From NCBI GenBank assembly GCA_016716135.1, contig JADJWX010000002.1, positions 806,001 through 870,000 of the forward strand: a stretch of 64,000 nt of DNA, given 5' to 3'. Below the pieces are notes generated by a model. That model was not told the origin of the DNA and ran no database searches. It saw nothing but the letters and a program-made list of their open reading frames with translations. This DNA comes from Lewinellaceae bacterium (GTDB taxonomy: Bacteria; Bacteroidota; Bacteroidia; Chitinophagales; Saprospiraceae). This document shows, one piece after another, positions 17,733-25,530 of this stretch; position 1 is the stretch's first letter, and each line of letters opens with the position of its first letter. The position numbers and the translations under genes are program-made.

Positions 17733-18974
17733 ATGCAGCAATTTAGTTGGTTTCTGGTCTTACTTCCGGTAATGCTCGTTTCCTGCCAGGGAGGTAGGAC
17801 TAGTTCGGAACGTGTTGAAGTGATTGTTAAAAACCCGGAAAATTTTCCGCAACAGGACATTCTTGTGCGGTTGAATGTCCAGGATCTGTTGAAAAAAAAA
17901 CCTGAACTGAATTTTTCCAAAATAAAGGTAGTAGCCGGAGCATCCCTGCCTTTTCAGGTTATCGATACCGATGCCAACGGTAGTGCCGATGAAATTGCCT
18001 TTCTGATCGACCTGGATGCCGGCGCATCCAAACAGGTGTACCTGGAACCCCTGGCCCCGGACGAAGCGGTGCCGGAGTTCAAAAAACGCACCCAGGCAGA
18101 GCTGTCGCACAAAGTTGGCGGCAGCTGGCAGGATCGCAAGTACCAGGGCGGCCAATTTCAAAACGTCACAGCCTTGCGGGTGCCACCGGAGCATACCGAC
18201 CATTCGGAGTATATCCGGTACGAAGGCCCCGGCTGGGAGTCGGACCTGGTGGGCTATCGCTTTTACCTCGATTGGCGCAACGCCACAGATATTTTTGGAA
18301 AAAAAACGACCGACATGGTACTCCAGAACGTCGGCCAGGACGGCTTCGACTCCTACCACCAACCGGGGACCTGGGGCATGGATATTCTGAAAGTCGGCGA
18401 GTCGCTGGGCATCGGTGCGCTTGGAACCTGGCTGGGCGACAAAGCCTTGCGGGTGGAAACAACCGACTCGATCCATTGCGCCATTCCGCTCAACGGCCCG
18501 ATCCTGAGCATTGTGCGCACCAATTATTCCGGCTGGAAGGTGGGCGATCACGCTACGGATGTGCAGGTCGACCTTTCCATTCAGGCCGGGAGCCGGATGA
18601 CGCGCTGCGATGTATCGTTGAAGCAGCCGTTGCCCAACCTGTGCACGGGCATTGTCAAAGCCGAAAATGCCCCGGTTTTTTCCGACGACGGATCGCAGGA
18701 CTGGGCGTACCTGGCAACCTGGGGGGCGCAAAGCCTGGCCGAAGACCAGTTGGGCATGGCCATTGTTTTTCCGAGGAGTGCCCTGATGGAAATCACGGAA
18801 GATGCCCACAGTCATGTGGTTGTTTTTAACCCGGGTGCGTCCAAACTCAGCTATTATTTTCTGGCTGCCTGGGAACAGGAACCCGGGGGCATTAAAACGC
18901 AGGCTGATTTTCAGAACTACCTGAATACGGTGTGCCGCACATTGAGCCGCCCCGTGCAAGTAACTTTCCCGTAA
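17733..18974 (+). CDS. DUF4861-family lipoprotein
   Basis: The 413-residue protein from the ATG at 17733 has a lipoprotein signal (MQQFSWFLVLLPVMLVSC). An in-frame upstream start would bury this signal and is rejected. The body (RYEGPGWESDLVGYRFYLDWRN, GTWGMDILKVGESLGIG split across the domain, then YLATWGAQ) fits the DUF4861 family, which is frequent in pectin and rhamnogalacturonan loci of Bacteroidota. Its biochemical activity is not established to my knowledge; a carbohydrate-binding or lyase-like beta-sandwich is plausible. It precedes the GH105 gene. Confidence 0.78.
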   Translation: MQQFSWFLVLLPVMLVSCQGGRTSSERVEVIVKNPENFPQQDILVRLNVQDLLKKKPELNFSKIKVVAGASLPFQVIDTDANGSADEIAFLIDLDAGASKQVYLEPLAPDEAVPEFKKRTQAELSHKVGGSWQDRKYQGGQFQNVTALRVPPEHTDHSEYIRYEGPGWESDLVGYRFYLDWRNATDIFGKKTTDMVLQNVGQDGFDSYHQPGTWGMDILKVGESLGIGALGTWLGDKALRVETTDSIHCAIPLNGPILSIVRTNYSGWKVGDHATDVQVDLSIQAGSRMTRCDVSLKQPLPNLCTGIVKAENAPVFSDDGSQDWAYLATWGAQSLAEDQLGMAIVFPRSALMEITEDAHSHVVVFNPGASKLSYYFLAAWEQEPGGIKTQADFQNYLNTVCRTLSRPVQVTFP

Positions 18975-18979
18975 TAAAA

Positions 18980-19010
18980 AAACGCAATGGCCGGTACCGC
19001 CGGCTTTTTA
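18980..19010 (+). terminator. Possible short intrinsic terminator after DUF4861 gene
   Basis: An A-run is followed by GCCGG (18990-18994), loop TACCG, CCGGC (19000-19004) and five T. The stem is short, so strength is uncertain; it argues for the downstream gene starting after it. Confidence 0.45.
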
Positions 19011-19036
19011 TGATCTCTTTGAAAATGATGTTGCCG

Positions 19037-20302
19037 ATGAAATCCTTTTTTACAGTGCATATCAACGCCGGAATGCTTTTTGCGCTCCTGGCCACTCTTA
19101 TCTCCGGCGGTTTTAGTTGCCCAAGCGGAACGCCTCCCGGCGGGCAGGCAATTGCCCCGGCCCGGAAAGTCACCGTCGCCGTGCCGGCCGACAATCCCTG
19201 GTCGGAGCGCATGGTGCTGTCGGTCATGAAGCGCTGTCCGGAAGCCTGGATGAACGACTTTAGCCGCGAGCCGCGCTGGAGTTACACGCATGGGCTGATG
19301 ATGCATGCAATCGTAAAAACGGCGGCACAAAGCGGTAAATCAATCTATTTCGACTATGCCAAATCGTATACCGACACCATGATAAGTGCAGACGGGACTA
19401 TCCGTGATTATGAATTGGCAGATTTCAACATCGACAACATCGCCCCGGGTGCGCACTTGTTTACGTTGTATGAAAAAACGGGCGATCCGAAGTATAAAAA
19501 AGCCATCGCCACGTTGAAACGCCAGATGGATTGGCAGCCGCAAACCACCGACGGCGGCTACTGGCACAAGCTCCGCTATCCCTGGCAAATGTGGCTCGAC
19601 GGGTTGTTTATGGGCGAGCCTTTTTGCGCCGAATACGCCAAGCGGAACAACAAACCGGAAATGTTTGAACACATTGCCCTGCAATTTACCCTGGCGGAAA
19701 AACACACCCGGGATGAAAAAACCGGGCTGCTTTACCATGCCTGGGATGAAAGCCGGGTACAGCGCTGGGCAAATCCGGAAACCGGCTGTTCGCCGCATTT
19801 CTGGGGCCGGGCAGTGGGTTGGTATTGTATGGCACTCGTGGATGTGCTCGATTTTTTCCCGGAAGATCACCCGCAACGCGCCGAACTCATTGCCATTCTC
19901 AACCGCACGCTCGAAGCTGTGCTGAAGGTGCAGGACCCAAAAACCAAAACCTGGTGGCAGGTGCTCGATCAACCCAACCGGAAAGGCAATTACCTCGAAG
20001 CTACCGCCTCCTGCATGTTTACCTACGCGATGATCAAAGGGGTAAACGAGGGCTATCTTCCTGAAAAATACCGGCAGTTGGCGGAGCAGAGTTATTCGGG
20101 CATTCTGAAACAATTTATCGAAGTGGGCGACGGCGGCGAGGTACACCTCAACCAGTGTTGCTCGGTGGCGGGCCTGGGCGGCGATCCGTACCGCGATGGG
20201 TCCTACGAGTACTACATCAGCGAACCCATCCGGGCTAATGATGCCAAGGGTATGGGGCCGTTTATTCTGGCCAGCCTGGAGTTTGAGAAAAATTCCCGCT
20301 GA
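19037..20302 (+). CDS. GH105 unsaturated rhamnogalacturonyl/galacturonyl hydrolase, lipoprotein
   Basis: GH105 enzymes remove the 4,5-unsaturated uronate left at the non-reducing end by pectin lyases, delivering it to KduI/KduD. The (alpha/alpha)6-barrel protein shows RWSYTHGLMMHAI, FNIDNIAPGAHLF, the substrate-site LRYPWQMWLDGLFMGEPF with its catalytic Asp, HFWGRAVGWYCMALVDVL and NYLEATASCMFTYA. The N-terminal MKSFFT...GFSC is a lipoprotein signal. I chose 19037 because it lies past the putative terminator; ATGs at 19010, 19025 and 19028 are also in frame. It is the last gene of the pectin cluster. Confidence 0.88.
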   Translation: MKSFFTVHINAGMLFALLATLISGGFSCPSGTPPGGQAIAPARKVTVAVPADNPWSERMVLSVMKRCPEAWMNDFSREPRWSYTHGLMMHAIVKTAAQSGKSIYFDYAKSYTDTMISADGTIRDYELADFNIDNIAPGAHLFTLYEKTGDPKYKKAIATLKRQMDWQPQTTDGGYWHKLRYPWQMWLDGLFMGEPFCAEYAKRNNKPEMFEHIALQFTLAEKHTRDEKTGLLYHAWDESRVQRWANPETGCSPHFWGRAVGWYCMALVDVLDFFPEDHPQRAELIAILNRTLEAVLKVQDPKTKTWWQVLDQPNRKGNYLEATASCMFTYAMIKGVNEGYLPEKYRQLAEQSYSGILKQFIEVGDGGEVHLNQCCSVAGLGGDPYRDGSYEYYISEPIRANDAKGMGPFILASLEFEKNSR

Positions 20303-20375
20303 TTTTTTGGGGGGGTGTCAAAGGAACTGCCTACCGGCAATATTGCCTGGAAAAGAAGTGAGGGTTGAGTTTCCA

Positions 20376-20461
20376 GTTAAACACATAGGCACATAGAACA
20401 CATTGGGATTTAGTCTTCAAAGATTTATGCCCTATGTGTTCTATGTGCCTATGTGTTTAAC
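20376..20461. repeat. Long perfect inverted repeat (28-bp arms) between convergent genes
   Basis: Arms 20376-20403 and 20434-20461 are exact reverse complements around a 30-base loop. They lie between the + strand GH105 gene and the - strand Uma2 gene, and could terminate transcription from both sides. The arms consist of the repeated words CATAG/CTATG. Confidence 0.85.
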
Positions 20462-20484
20462 TTTATTCGCAAGTATGTAAGCCC

Positions 20485-21198
20485 TTACTTTTCAATAGAG
20501 ATGTTCCGGTAAATGTCGGCCAGTTTGAGTTTCTTCCGGTCGATAGTCACATAGCCGGTTTCAAGGTCCTGCACTTCGGCGTTGAGCCACTGCCCGGGTT
20601 TATTGGTCCGGGAGTACAGCGAAACGGCAGGTTTATCCTGATTGACCAGCAGGATATGTTGTACGGAGGGCAGGGATTTGTAGCGCGGCAGTTTTACAGC
20701 CAGGTCGTAGCGCATGGTCGAACGGGAAAGCACTTCGACGATCACGCAAGGATTGAGCAGGGTTTTAATTTTCCGGTGCCCGGTTTGATGCACATGGTAT
20801 TGGGGTTTGCCGCGCAATACCACCACATCGGCGTTGTGCACAGCCTGGAAGTCTGGGATGTAAGTGGCGACATTGCTACCCAGTATGTGGTAGGGGCTGT
20901 CGATGCCAAAGATCAGATTGAAAAGATGACCCATTCGCATTACCAGGGCTTCATGTGTTAACGAGGCATATCCCATAGAAATAATTTTGCCGTCCGAATA
21001 ATCGATCCGGTACTCGCAGCCAGGCAAAAAGGCGAAATATGCGTCGAGGGTGGCCGGGACTTCCAGTATCTCATCCAACTGGAGCCGTTCATCCAGCGTT
21101 TTGGGCAATGGTATTGCAGTGGCGCTCGGCATGGTTGCGATTGGTTTAGATTTAACCGGTGTGTGACCCGATTCTTTTGGCAAAATCGAATGGTACAA
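20485..21198 (-). CDS. Uma2-family (DUF820) putative nuclease-fold protein
   Basis: The frame encodes up to 237 residues; the internal ATG at 21135 (MPSATAIPLP) is an alternative start. The fold is the PD-(D/E)XK-like Uma2 family: EYRIDYSDGKII, NADVVVLRG (acidic residue), CVIVEVLSRSTMRYDLAVKLPRY with the IVEV acidic residue, then VQHILLVNQ. Uma2 proteins are abundant in cyanobacteria and some Bacteroidota, and are called putative endonucleases; their role is not known. It stands alone, transcribed towards the pectin cluster. Confidence 0.75.
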   Translation of the reverse strand: MYHSILPKESGHTPVKSKPIATMPSATAIPLPKTLDERLQLDEILEVPATLDAYFAFLPGCEYRIDYSDGKIISMGYASLTHEALVMRMGHLFNLIFGIDSPYHILGSNVATYIPDFQAVHNADVVVLRGKPQYHVHQTGHRKIKTLLNPCVIVEVLSRSTMRYDLAVKLPRYKSLPSVQHILLVNQDKPAVSLYSRTNKPGQWLNAEVQDLETGYVTIDRKKLKLADIYRNISIEK

Positions 21199-21237
21199 AT
21201 TTAAGGATTTTGGGGTTTATGCTGCAATTCGTCGTCG

Positions 21238-24200
21238 TCAATTACACTCCGAGTGTCCGCAATTTTTGCAATGCAAACAACCCTCCTGGTATACCAGGTT
21301 GTTGGTTTTGCAAGATGGGCAGAGGTTGTGGGAGGGCTCCGTGCCGTCGGGGATAAACTTGCGCAGGGCCCGCACCACGCCGTTTTTCCAGCTGTTGAGC
21401 GAAGCCGTTTCCAGGTTCAGGTGATCCACCACGTCGACCACGTAGGGCAGTGGCATGCCGTGGCGCAGGATGCCAGAAATGAGGCGGGCATAGTTCCAGT
21501 ACTCCTTGTCGAACGTGCGGGACAGCCCCTCGATGGTCACTTTGTAGCCGCCTTTGTCGATGTATTGAAAATCGTAGCGGTTTTTGCCGTTTTCCTTGAC
21601 TTTTAAGACTTTTCCCTCCGACACCTGGGTCAGAATAGAGAACGAATCCTCGGCCCGGCCCGTAAAAATTTCGTAGGGTCGGCCCTGGTACAGCCCGACT
21701 ACCGCCACCCAGCGTTCGTCGTTGTTCCGGAAACTGACGACCACGGCATCGAGCACTTTGGGGCGTTTGGGCGCTGCAGTTTCGGTGAAATCTGTCTTTT
21801 TCGGTTCCCCCTTTTTGTCGCTCACCAACACGCCGCTGCGCGAGCCCTCGCGGTACACGGTCATGCCTTTGCAGCCTGCTTCCCAGCCGGTGCGGTATAT
21901 TTTTTCGATCAGTTCTTCCGTGGCTTCCTCCGGTACGTTTACGGTTACGCTGATGCTGTGGTCTACCCATTTTTGCACGCGACCTTGCAGGTGTACTTTG
22001 TTCACCCAGTCGACATCTTCTGCGGTGGCGCCGTACCAGGGTGACTGTTCCATTATGTTTTGCAATTCCGCCTCCGGCAAATTTTGGAGCTGTTCGGGGT
22101 CATGTCCGTTGGTTTTCAGCCACTCCTTGAACGGCAGGTGAAACACGTGGTAGTCTTCCCAACTGTCGCCCACCTCATCGGTGAACGTGATGCGGGCATT
22201 TTTATCGTTGGGGTTCACCTTGCGGCGGCGCTTGTAGGAAATGCGGAACACCGGTTCGAGGCCCGACGTGGTTTGGGTCATCAAACTCGTGGTGCCGGTG
22301 GGGGCGATGGTGAGCAGGGCGATATTCCGGCGCCCGTATTTGACCATGTCGGCGTACAATTCCGGGTCGGCTTCGCGCAGGCGATTGATCATCGGGTTTT
22401 TTTCTTCGCGGGCAGCGTCGTAGATGGGGAAAGCCCCGCGCTCGCGGGCCAGCTCGACCGAGCCGCGGTACACCGCCAGTGCCAGGGTGCGGTGCAGGTT
22501 TTCACAAAAATCCAGCGATTCCGGGGAGCCGTAGCGGATGCCAAGCGCTGCCAGCATATCGCCTTCCGCAGTGATGCCAATGCCGGTGCGCCGCCCTTGC
22601 CGGCATTTTTTCTGGATTTTGAGCCAGAGTTCGCGCTCGGTGCTCCGGACGGATTCGGGTTCGGGGTCGTTGTCCAGTTTGTGCAGGATGCTTTCAATTT
22701 TTTCGAGCTCCAGGTCGATGATATCGTCCATGACCCGTTGCGCGAGTTGGCCGTGTTTTTTGAATAATTCAACATTAAAACTGGCCTCCGGGGTGTAGGG
22801 TTTTTCTACGTAGCTGAGCAGGTTGATGGCCAGCAATCGGCAGCTGTCGTATGGACAAAGTGGGATTTCGCCGCAATTTTTCTGGTTGAGGTAAATTCTT
22901 TTTTCTTTTCCATTTGCGGTTTTGGAAACCCAACCACCTGCGAAAAAGTTGTGATGCCGGTCGACCGTACCATTGTAAACATCTGCATAACCGTCAAATT
23001 CGATGGCAACAACCCGGTGGTTGAAAAAGCCTGCCTCCGTTTTCAGCGTCTCATAGGTGTCAAAACCATGCTTAGTGCCAACCCGATAGGGTAGGCCAGC
23101 GGTTTTGCATGCTGCTTCCCACTCCTTCATTTTTGGAGGCCGGTTTAAGCTATACCGCAAACCCGTGAACACCTCCAACTGGCGGCTTTTAATTTCGGTT
23201 GCTTTCTCCCGGTAGGCATTGTTGACGGCTGTAGTTCTTTTGTTCCGGATAGCCCGGCTGGTATTGAGTTTTGCATTGAGGCACTGAAAAGAACAATAGG
23301 CAATTTCACGCCGGTGATATTCCGTCCAAAATGATTTTTTGCAGTATTCACAGATCTTTTTCACGAAAACTTTACCATTCAGGAATCTGGTTTCATAGCC
23401 TTGATCCTTTGCTGTTTGAAGCGTACGAACGAGCCGTGGGTCCAATTCGACGTGTGAGAATCCCAATTGTTGGGCGGCTAATTCGGAAAGTTCCTTAACC
23501 GAACCGAAAGCATCTTTCCGGTATTTAGAAAAGGTCATGGGCAGGTGATTTTTCCGGGCAAATTCCTGCCATTCTTTTTTGGAAAAACGCCGGCCAAGTT
23601 GTTTCGACAATTGTACGGCTTTCGCAAAAATCTTTTCATTGGAGCAAGGGTAAGCTTTCCCGTTTTTTAGCCCGGAAGTAGCCGCAGACATACGTGCGCT
23701 GTACCGTTGCAATTTCTCCGGATCTGCTTTGATCTTAAACATTGGATTATTCGCTCCGAGCATATCCGCCAGGTGCAGCGCGTTATGTGCAACGGCTGAC
23801 ATGATTTGCAGGTTTTCCGGGCAATTATTCAAGCTATTGAAATCGATGTGGTGGACCACTTCGCCCCGGTTAATTTTCGATTGCTGAAAGAACGATGCAA
23901 TCAACCGGTGTTCGGCCTTGTTTGCACGCATCGCGCCCTCATTAAACCACCAATAATCGGTCTGCGTACGGCCCTGCTCATGGACGACCGGCCCTTGGAA
24001 TTTTGTCAGGACCATCAGGCTGTCTCCTGGTTTCAGGTCCTGCAGTGCACGGTATTCGCCGTTTTTTAACCGGAATTTGTGGTTGGCGGTAGCCCGTATG
24101 GTTGAGCCGTCGTCCAGGGTCAGTTTGTAAATTTTTTGCTGTTTTCCGGTCATGCGCGGATTCCGCATCCACTGGATTTCCAAACGGCCATTTTCGTCAA

Positions 24201-25236
24201 GACAATAAACTGGAACATCGCGGCCCTCTTCTGCCAGCTGTTTGATTGGGACCTCTCCCCGCCCGTCGGCCACGGCAACCAGGGTTTCCCCGGTCAGGCA
24301 CGGATTGGTTGACACCGTGCCAAATCCCAAATCCGCATAACAATCCGGCACCGACTCCCGCAGCACCGTATCCCAGAACAACACACCGGGCTCGGCGCTT
24401 TTCCAGGCGTTGTGCACAATTTTTTTCCACAGCTCGGCGGCGTCGATGGTTTTTTGCAGAACGACGTTTTTGCCGTTGACCGGGAAGCGCAGTTCGTAGG
24501 GTTTGCCGGCCAGCGCGGCCTGCATAAATGCGTCGTCGATGCGTAGGGAGATATTGGCGCCGGTTACTTTGGTGCGGTCCATTTTGGCATCCACAAATTG
24601 CGGGGCATCGGGGTGCCGCACCGACAGGGTGAGCATCAGCGCGCCTCGGCGGCCGTCCTGCGCCACTTCGCGGGTCGAGTTGGAATAACGCTCCATGAAG
24701 GGCAAAATGCCGGTACTGGTGAGTGCGCTGTTCATGACCGGTGTGCCGGCCGGGCGGAGGTGCGAAAGATCGTGTCCCACACCGCCGCGGCGTTTCATGA
24801 GTTGCACCTGCTCTTCGTCCATCTTCAGAATGGCGCCGTACGAATCGGCGCTACCCTCCACGCCGATCACGAAACAGTTGGACAACGACACGATCTGGAA
24901 GGGATTGCCGATGCCGGCCATCGGGCTGCCTTGCGGAACGAGGTAGCGGAAATGGCGCAGCAGCCCCAGGATTTCTGCCGCAGGCAGCGGGTTTTTATAA
25001 CGTTGCTCCACCCGCAGCAGTTCGTCGGCAATGCGCTGGTGCATTTGGTCGGGCGAACATTCGTAAATCGCGCCGTAGGAATCTTTCAGGGCATATTTGT
25101 TCAGCCACACGCCGGCAGCCAGGGTGTCGCCGTTAAAATATTCGGTAGCCCCTGCAAGTGCTTCCTCATGGGTGTAAACGGTGCGCTTTGTCGTTTCTTT
25201 TGACGGTTTCGTTTCGGGTTGTTCCAACGTTTTCAT
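21238..25236 (-). CDS. nrdJ: Adenosylcobalamin-dependent (class II) ribonucleotide reductase precursor with intein
   Basis: NrdJ reduces ribonucleotides to deoxyribonucleotides using a cobalamin-derived radical, without oxygen-dependent partner subunits. The 1332-residue precursor has an N-terminal extein (residues 1-312; VSLSNCFVIG, MKRRGGVGHDLSHLRP), an intein (313-787), and a C-terminal extein from Cys788 (CGEIPLCPYDSCRLLAINLLS, APTGTTSLMTQTTSGLEP, KGMTVYREGSRSGV). The protein ends in a TSCPD-like Zn-binding tail with CPSC and CLHCKNCG. Mature length after splicing would be about 857 residues, normal for NrdJ. The Cys that starts the C-extein lies in the NPCxEI motif and corresponds to the thiyl-radical cysteine, so activity depends on splicing. 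No NrdA/NrdB-type neighbour is seen. Confidence 0.92.
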   Translation of the reverse strand: MKTLEQPETKPSKETTKRTVYTHEEALAGATEYFNGDTLAAGVWLNKYALKDSYGAIYECSPDQMHQRIADELLRVEQRYKNPLPAAEILGLLRHFRYLVPQGSPMAGIGNPFQIVSLSNCFVIGVEGSADSYGAILKMDEEQVQLMKRRGGVGHDLSHLRPAGTPVMNSALTSTGILPFMERYSNSTREVAQDGRRGALMLTLSVRHPDAPQFVDAKMDRTKVTGANISLRIDDAFMQAALAGKPYELRFPVNGKNVVLQKTIDAAELWKKIVHNAWKSAEPGVLFWDTVLRESVPDCYADLGFGTVSTNPCLTGETLVAVADGRGEVPIKQLAEEGRDVPVYCLDENGRLEIQWMRNPRMTGKQQKIYKLTLDDGSTIRATANHKFRLKNGEYRALQDLKPGDSLMVLTKFQGPVVHEQGRTQTDYWWFNEGAMRANKAEHRLIASFFQQSKINRGEVVHHIDFNSLNNCPENLQIMSAVAHNALHLADMLGANNPMFKIKADPEKLQRYSARMSAATSGLKNGKAYPCSNEKIFAKAVQLSKQLGRRFSKKEWQEFARKNHLPMTFSKYRKDAFGSVKELSELAAQQLGFSHVELDPRLVRTLQTAKDQGYETRFLNGKVFVKKICEYCKKSFWTEYHRREIAYCSFQCLNAKLNTSRAIRNKRTTAVNNAYREKATEIKSRQLEVFTGLRYSLNRPPKMKEWEAACKTAGLPYRVGTKHGFDTYETLKTEAGFFNHRVVAIEFDGYADVYNGTVDRHHNFFAGGWVSKTANGKEKRIYLNQKNCGEIPLCPYDSCRLLAINLLSYVEKPYTPEASFNVELFKKHGQLAQRVMDDIIDLELEKIESILHKLDNDPEPESVRSTERELWLKIQKKCRQGRRTGIGITAEGDMLAALGIRYGSPESLDFCENLHRTLALAVYRGSVELARERGAFPIYDAAREEKNPMINRLREADPELYADMVKYGRRNIALLTIAPTGTTSLMTQTTSGLEPVFRISYKRRRKVNPNDKNARITFTDEVGDSWEDYHVFHLPFKEWLKTNGHDPEQLQNLPEAELQNIMEQSPWYGATAEDVDWVNKVHLQGRVQKWVDHSISVTVNVPEEATEELIEKIYRTGWEAGCKGMTVYREGSRSGVLVSDKKGEPKKTDFTETAAPKRPKVLDAVVVSFRNNDERWVAVVGLYQGRPYEIFTGRAEDSFSILTQVSEGKVLKVKENGKNRYDFQYIDKGGYKVTIEGLSRTFDKEYWNYARLISGILRHGMPLPYVVDVVDHLNLETASLNSWKNGVVRALRKFIPDGTEPSHNLCPSCKTNNLVYQEGCLHCKNCGHSECN
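22876..24300 (-). mobile_element. Intein with HNH homing endonuclease, in nrdJ
   Basis: The 475-residue intein starts at Cys313 (CLTGETLVAVADG, block A) and ends at Asn787 before Cys788. Block B is RATANHKFRL with the TxxH motif. The endonuclease region around residues 443-481 reads GEVVHHIDFNSLNNCPENL, an HNH_3-like motif, followed by a CEYC...CSFQC zinc-finger-like stretch near 628-652. Block F is VYNGTVDRHHNFFAGGWV. The C-terminal junction is unusual: about 16 extra residues separate block F from the end, and the penultimate residue is Lys (QKN|C), not His. Confidence 0.9.
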
Positions 25237-25473
25237 GGATCGCTATGACTTAAGGATGTGTGTGTGGCAGTGCATCCTGCCACAGATACGCAGTAGCAGG
25301 CATTTAAAAATGAAATGAAAACCCGGTGCAAAAGCATTTTGACCACAGGGCTTTCAACTTGCTGCATCATTGTTTTTCTAAAAAAAACACCGGCGGGAAG
25401 GGATGGGAAGTATGTTGAGCAAACATACCAAAATGAGGGCGATTACCGAAGGGCATTCCAGAGAAAAATGGAT

Positions 25474-25501
25474 AAAAAAAAGGCGGCCCGAAAGCCGCCC
25501 A
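25474..25501 (-). terminator. Intrinsic terminator of the peroxidase gene
   Basis: Read on the - strand, GGCGGC (from 25499) pairs with GCCGCC (to 25482) and is followed by eight T. It lies about 30 bp after the peroxidase stop codon. The rest of the 25237-25530 gap holds only a short hairpin near 25267-25284 and no convincing gene. Confidence 0.8.
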
Positions 25502-25530
25502 AAGGGTTTTAGATGCTAACAACTTCACCA

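Noticed and set aside
25315..25512. 65-codon + strand frame after nrdJ
   Set aside because: It runs through the peroxidase terminator hairpin and is lysine/arginine-rich without conservation signals.
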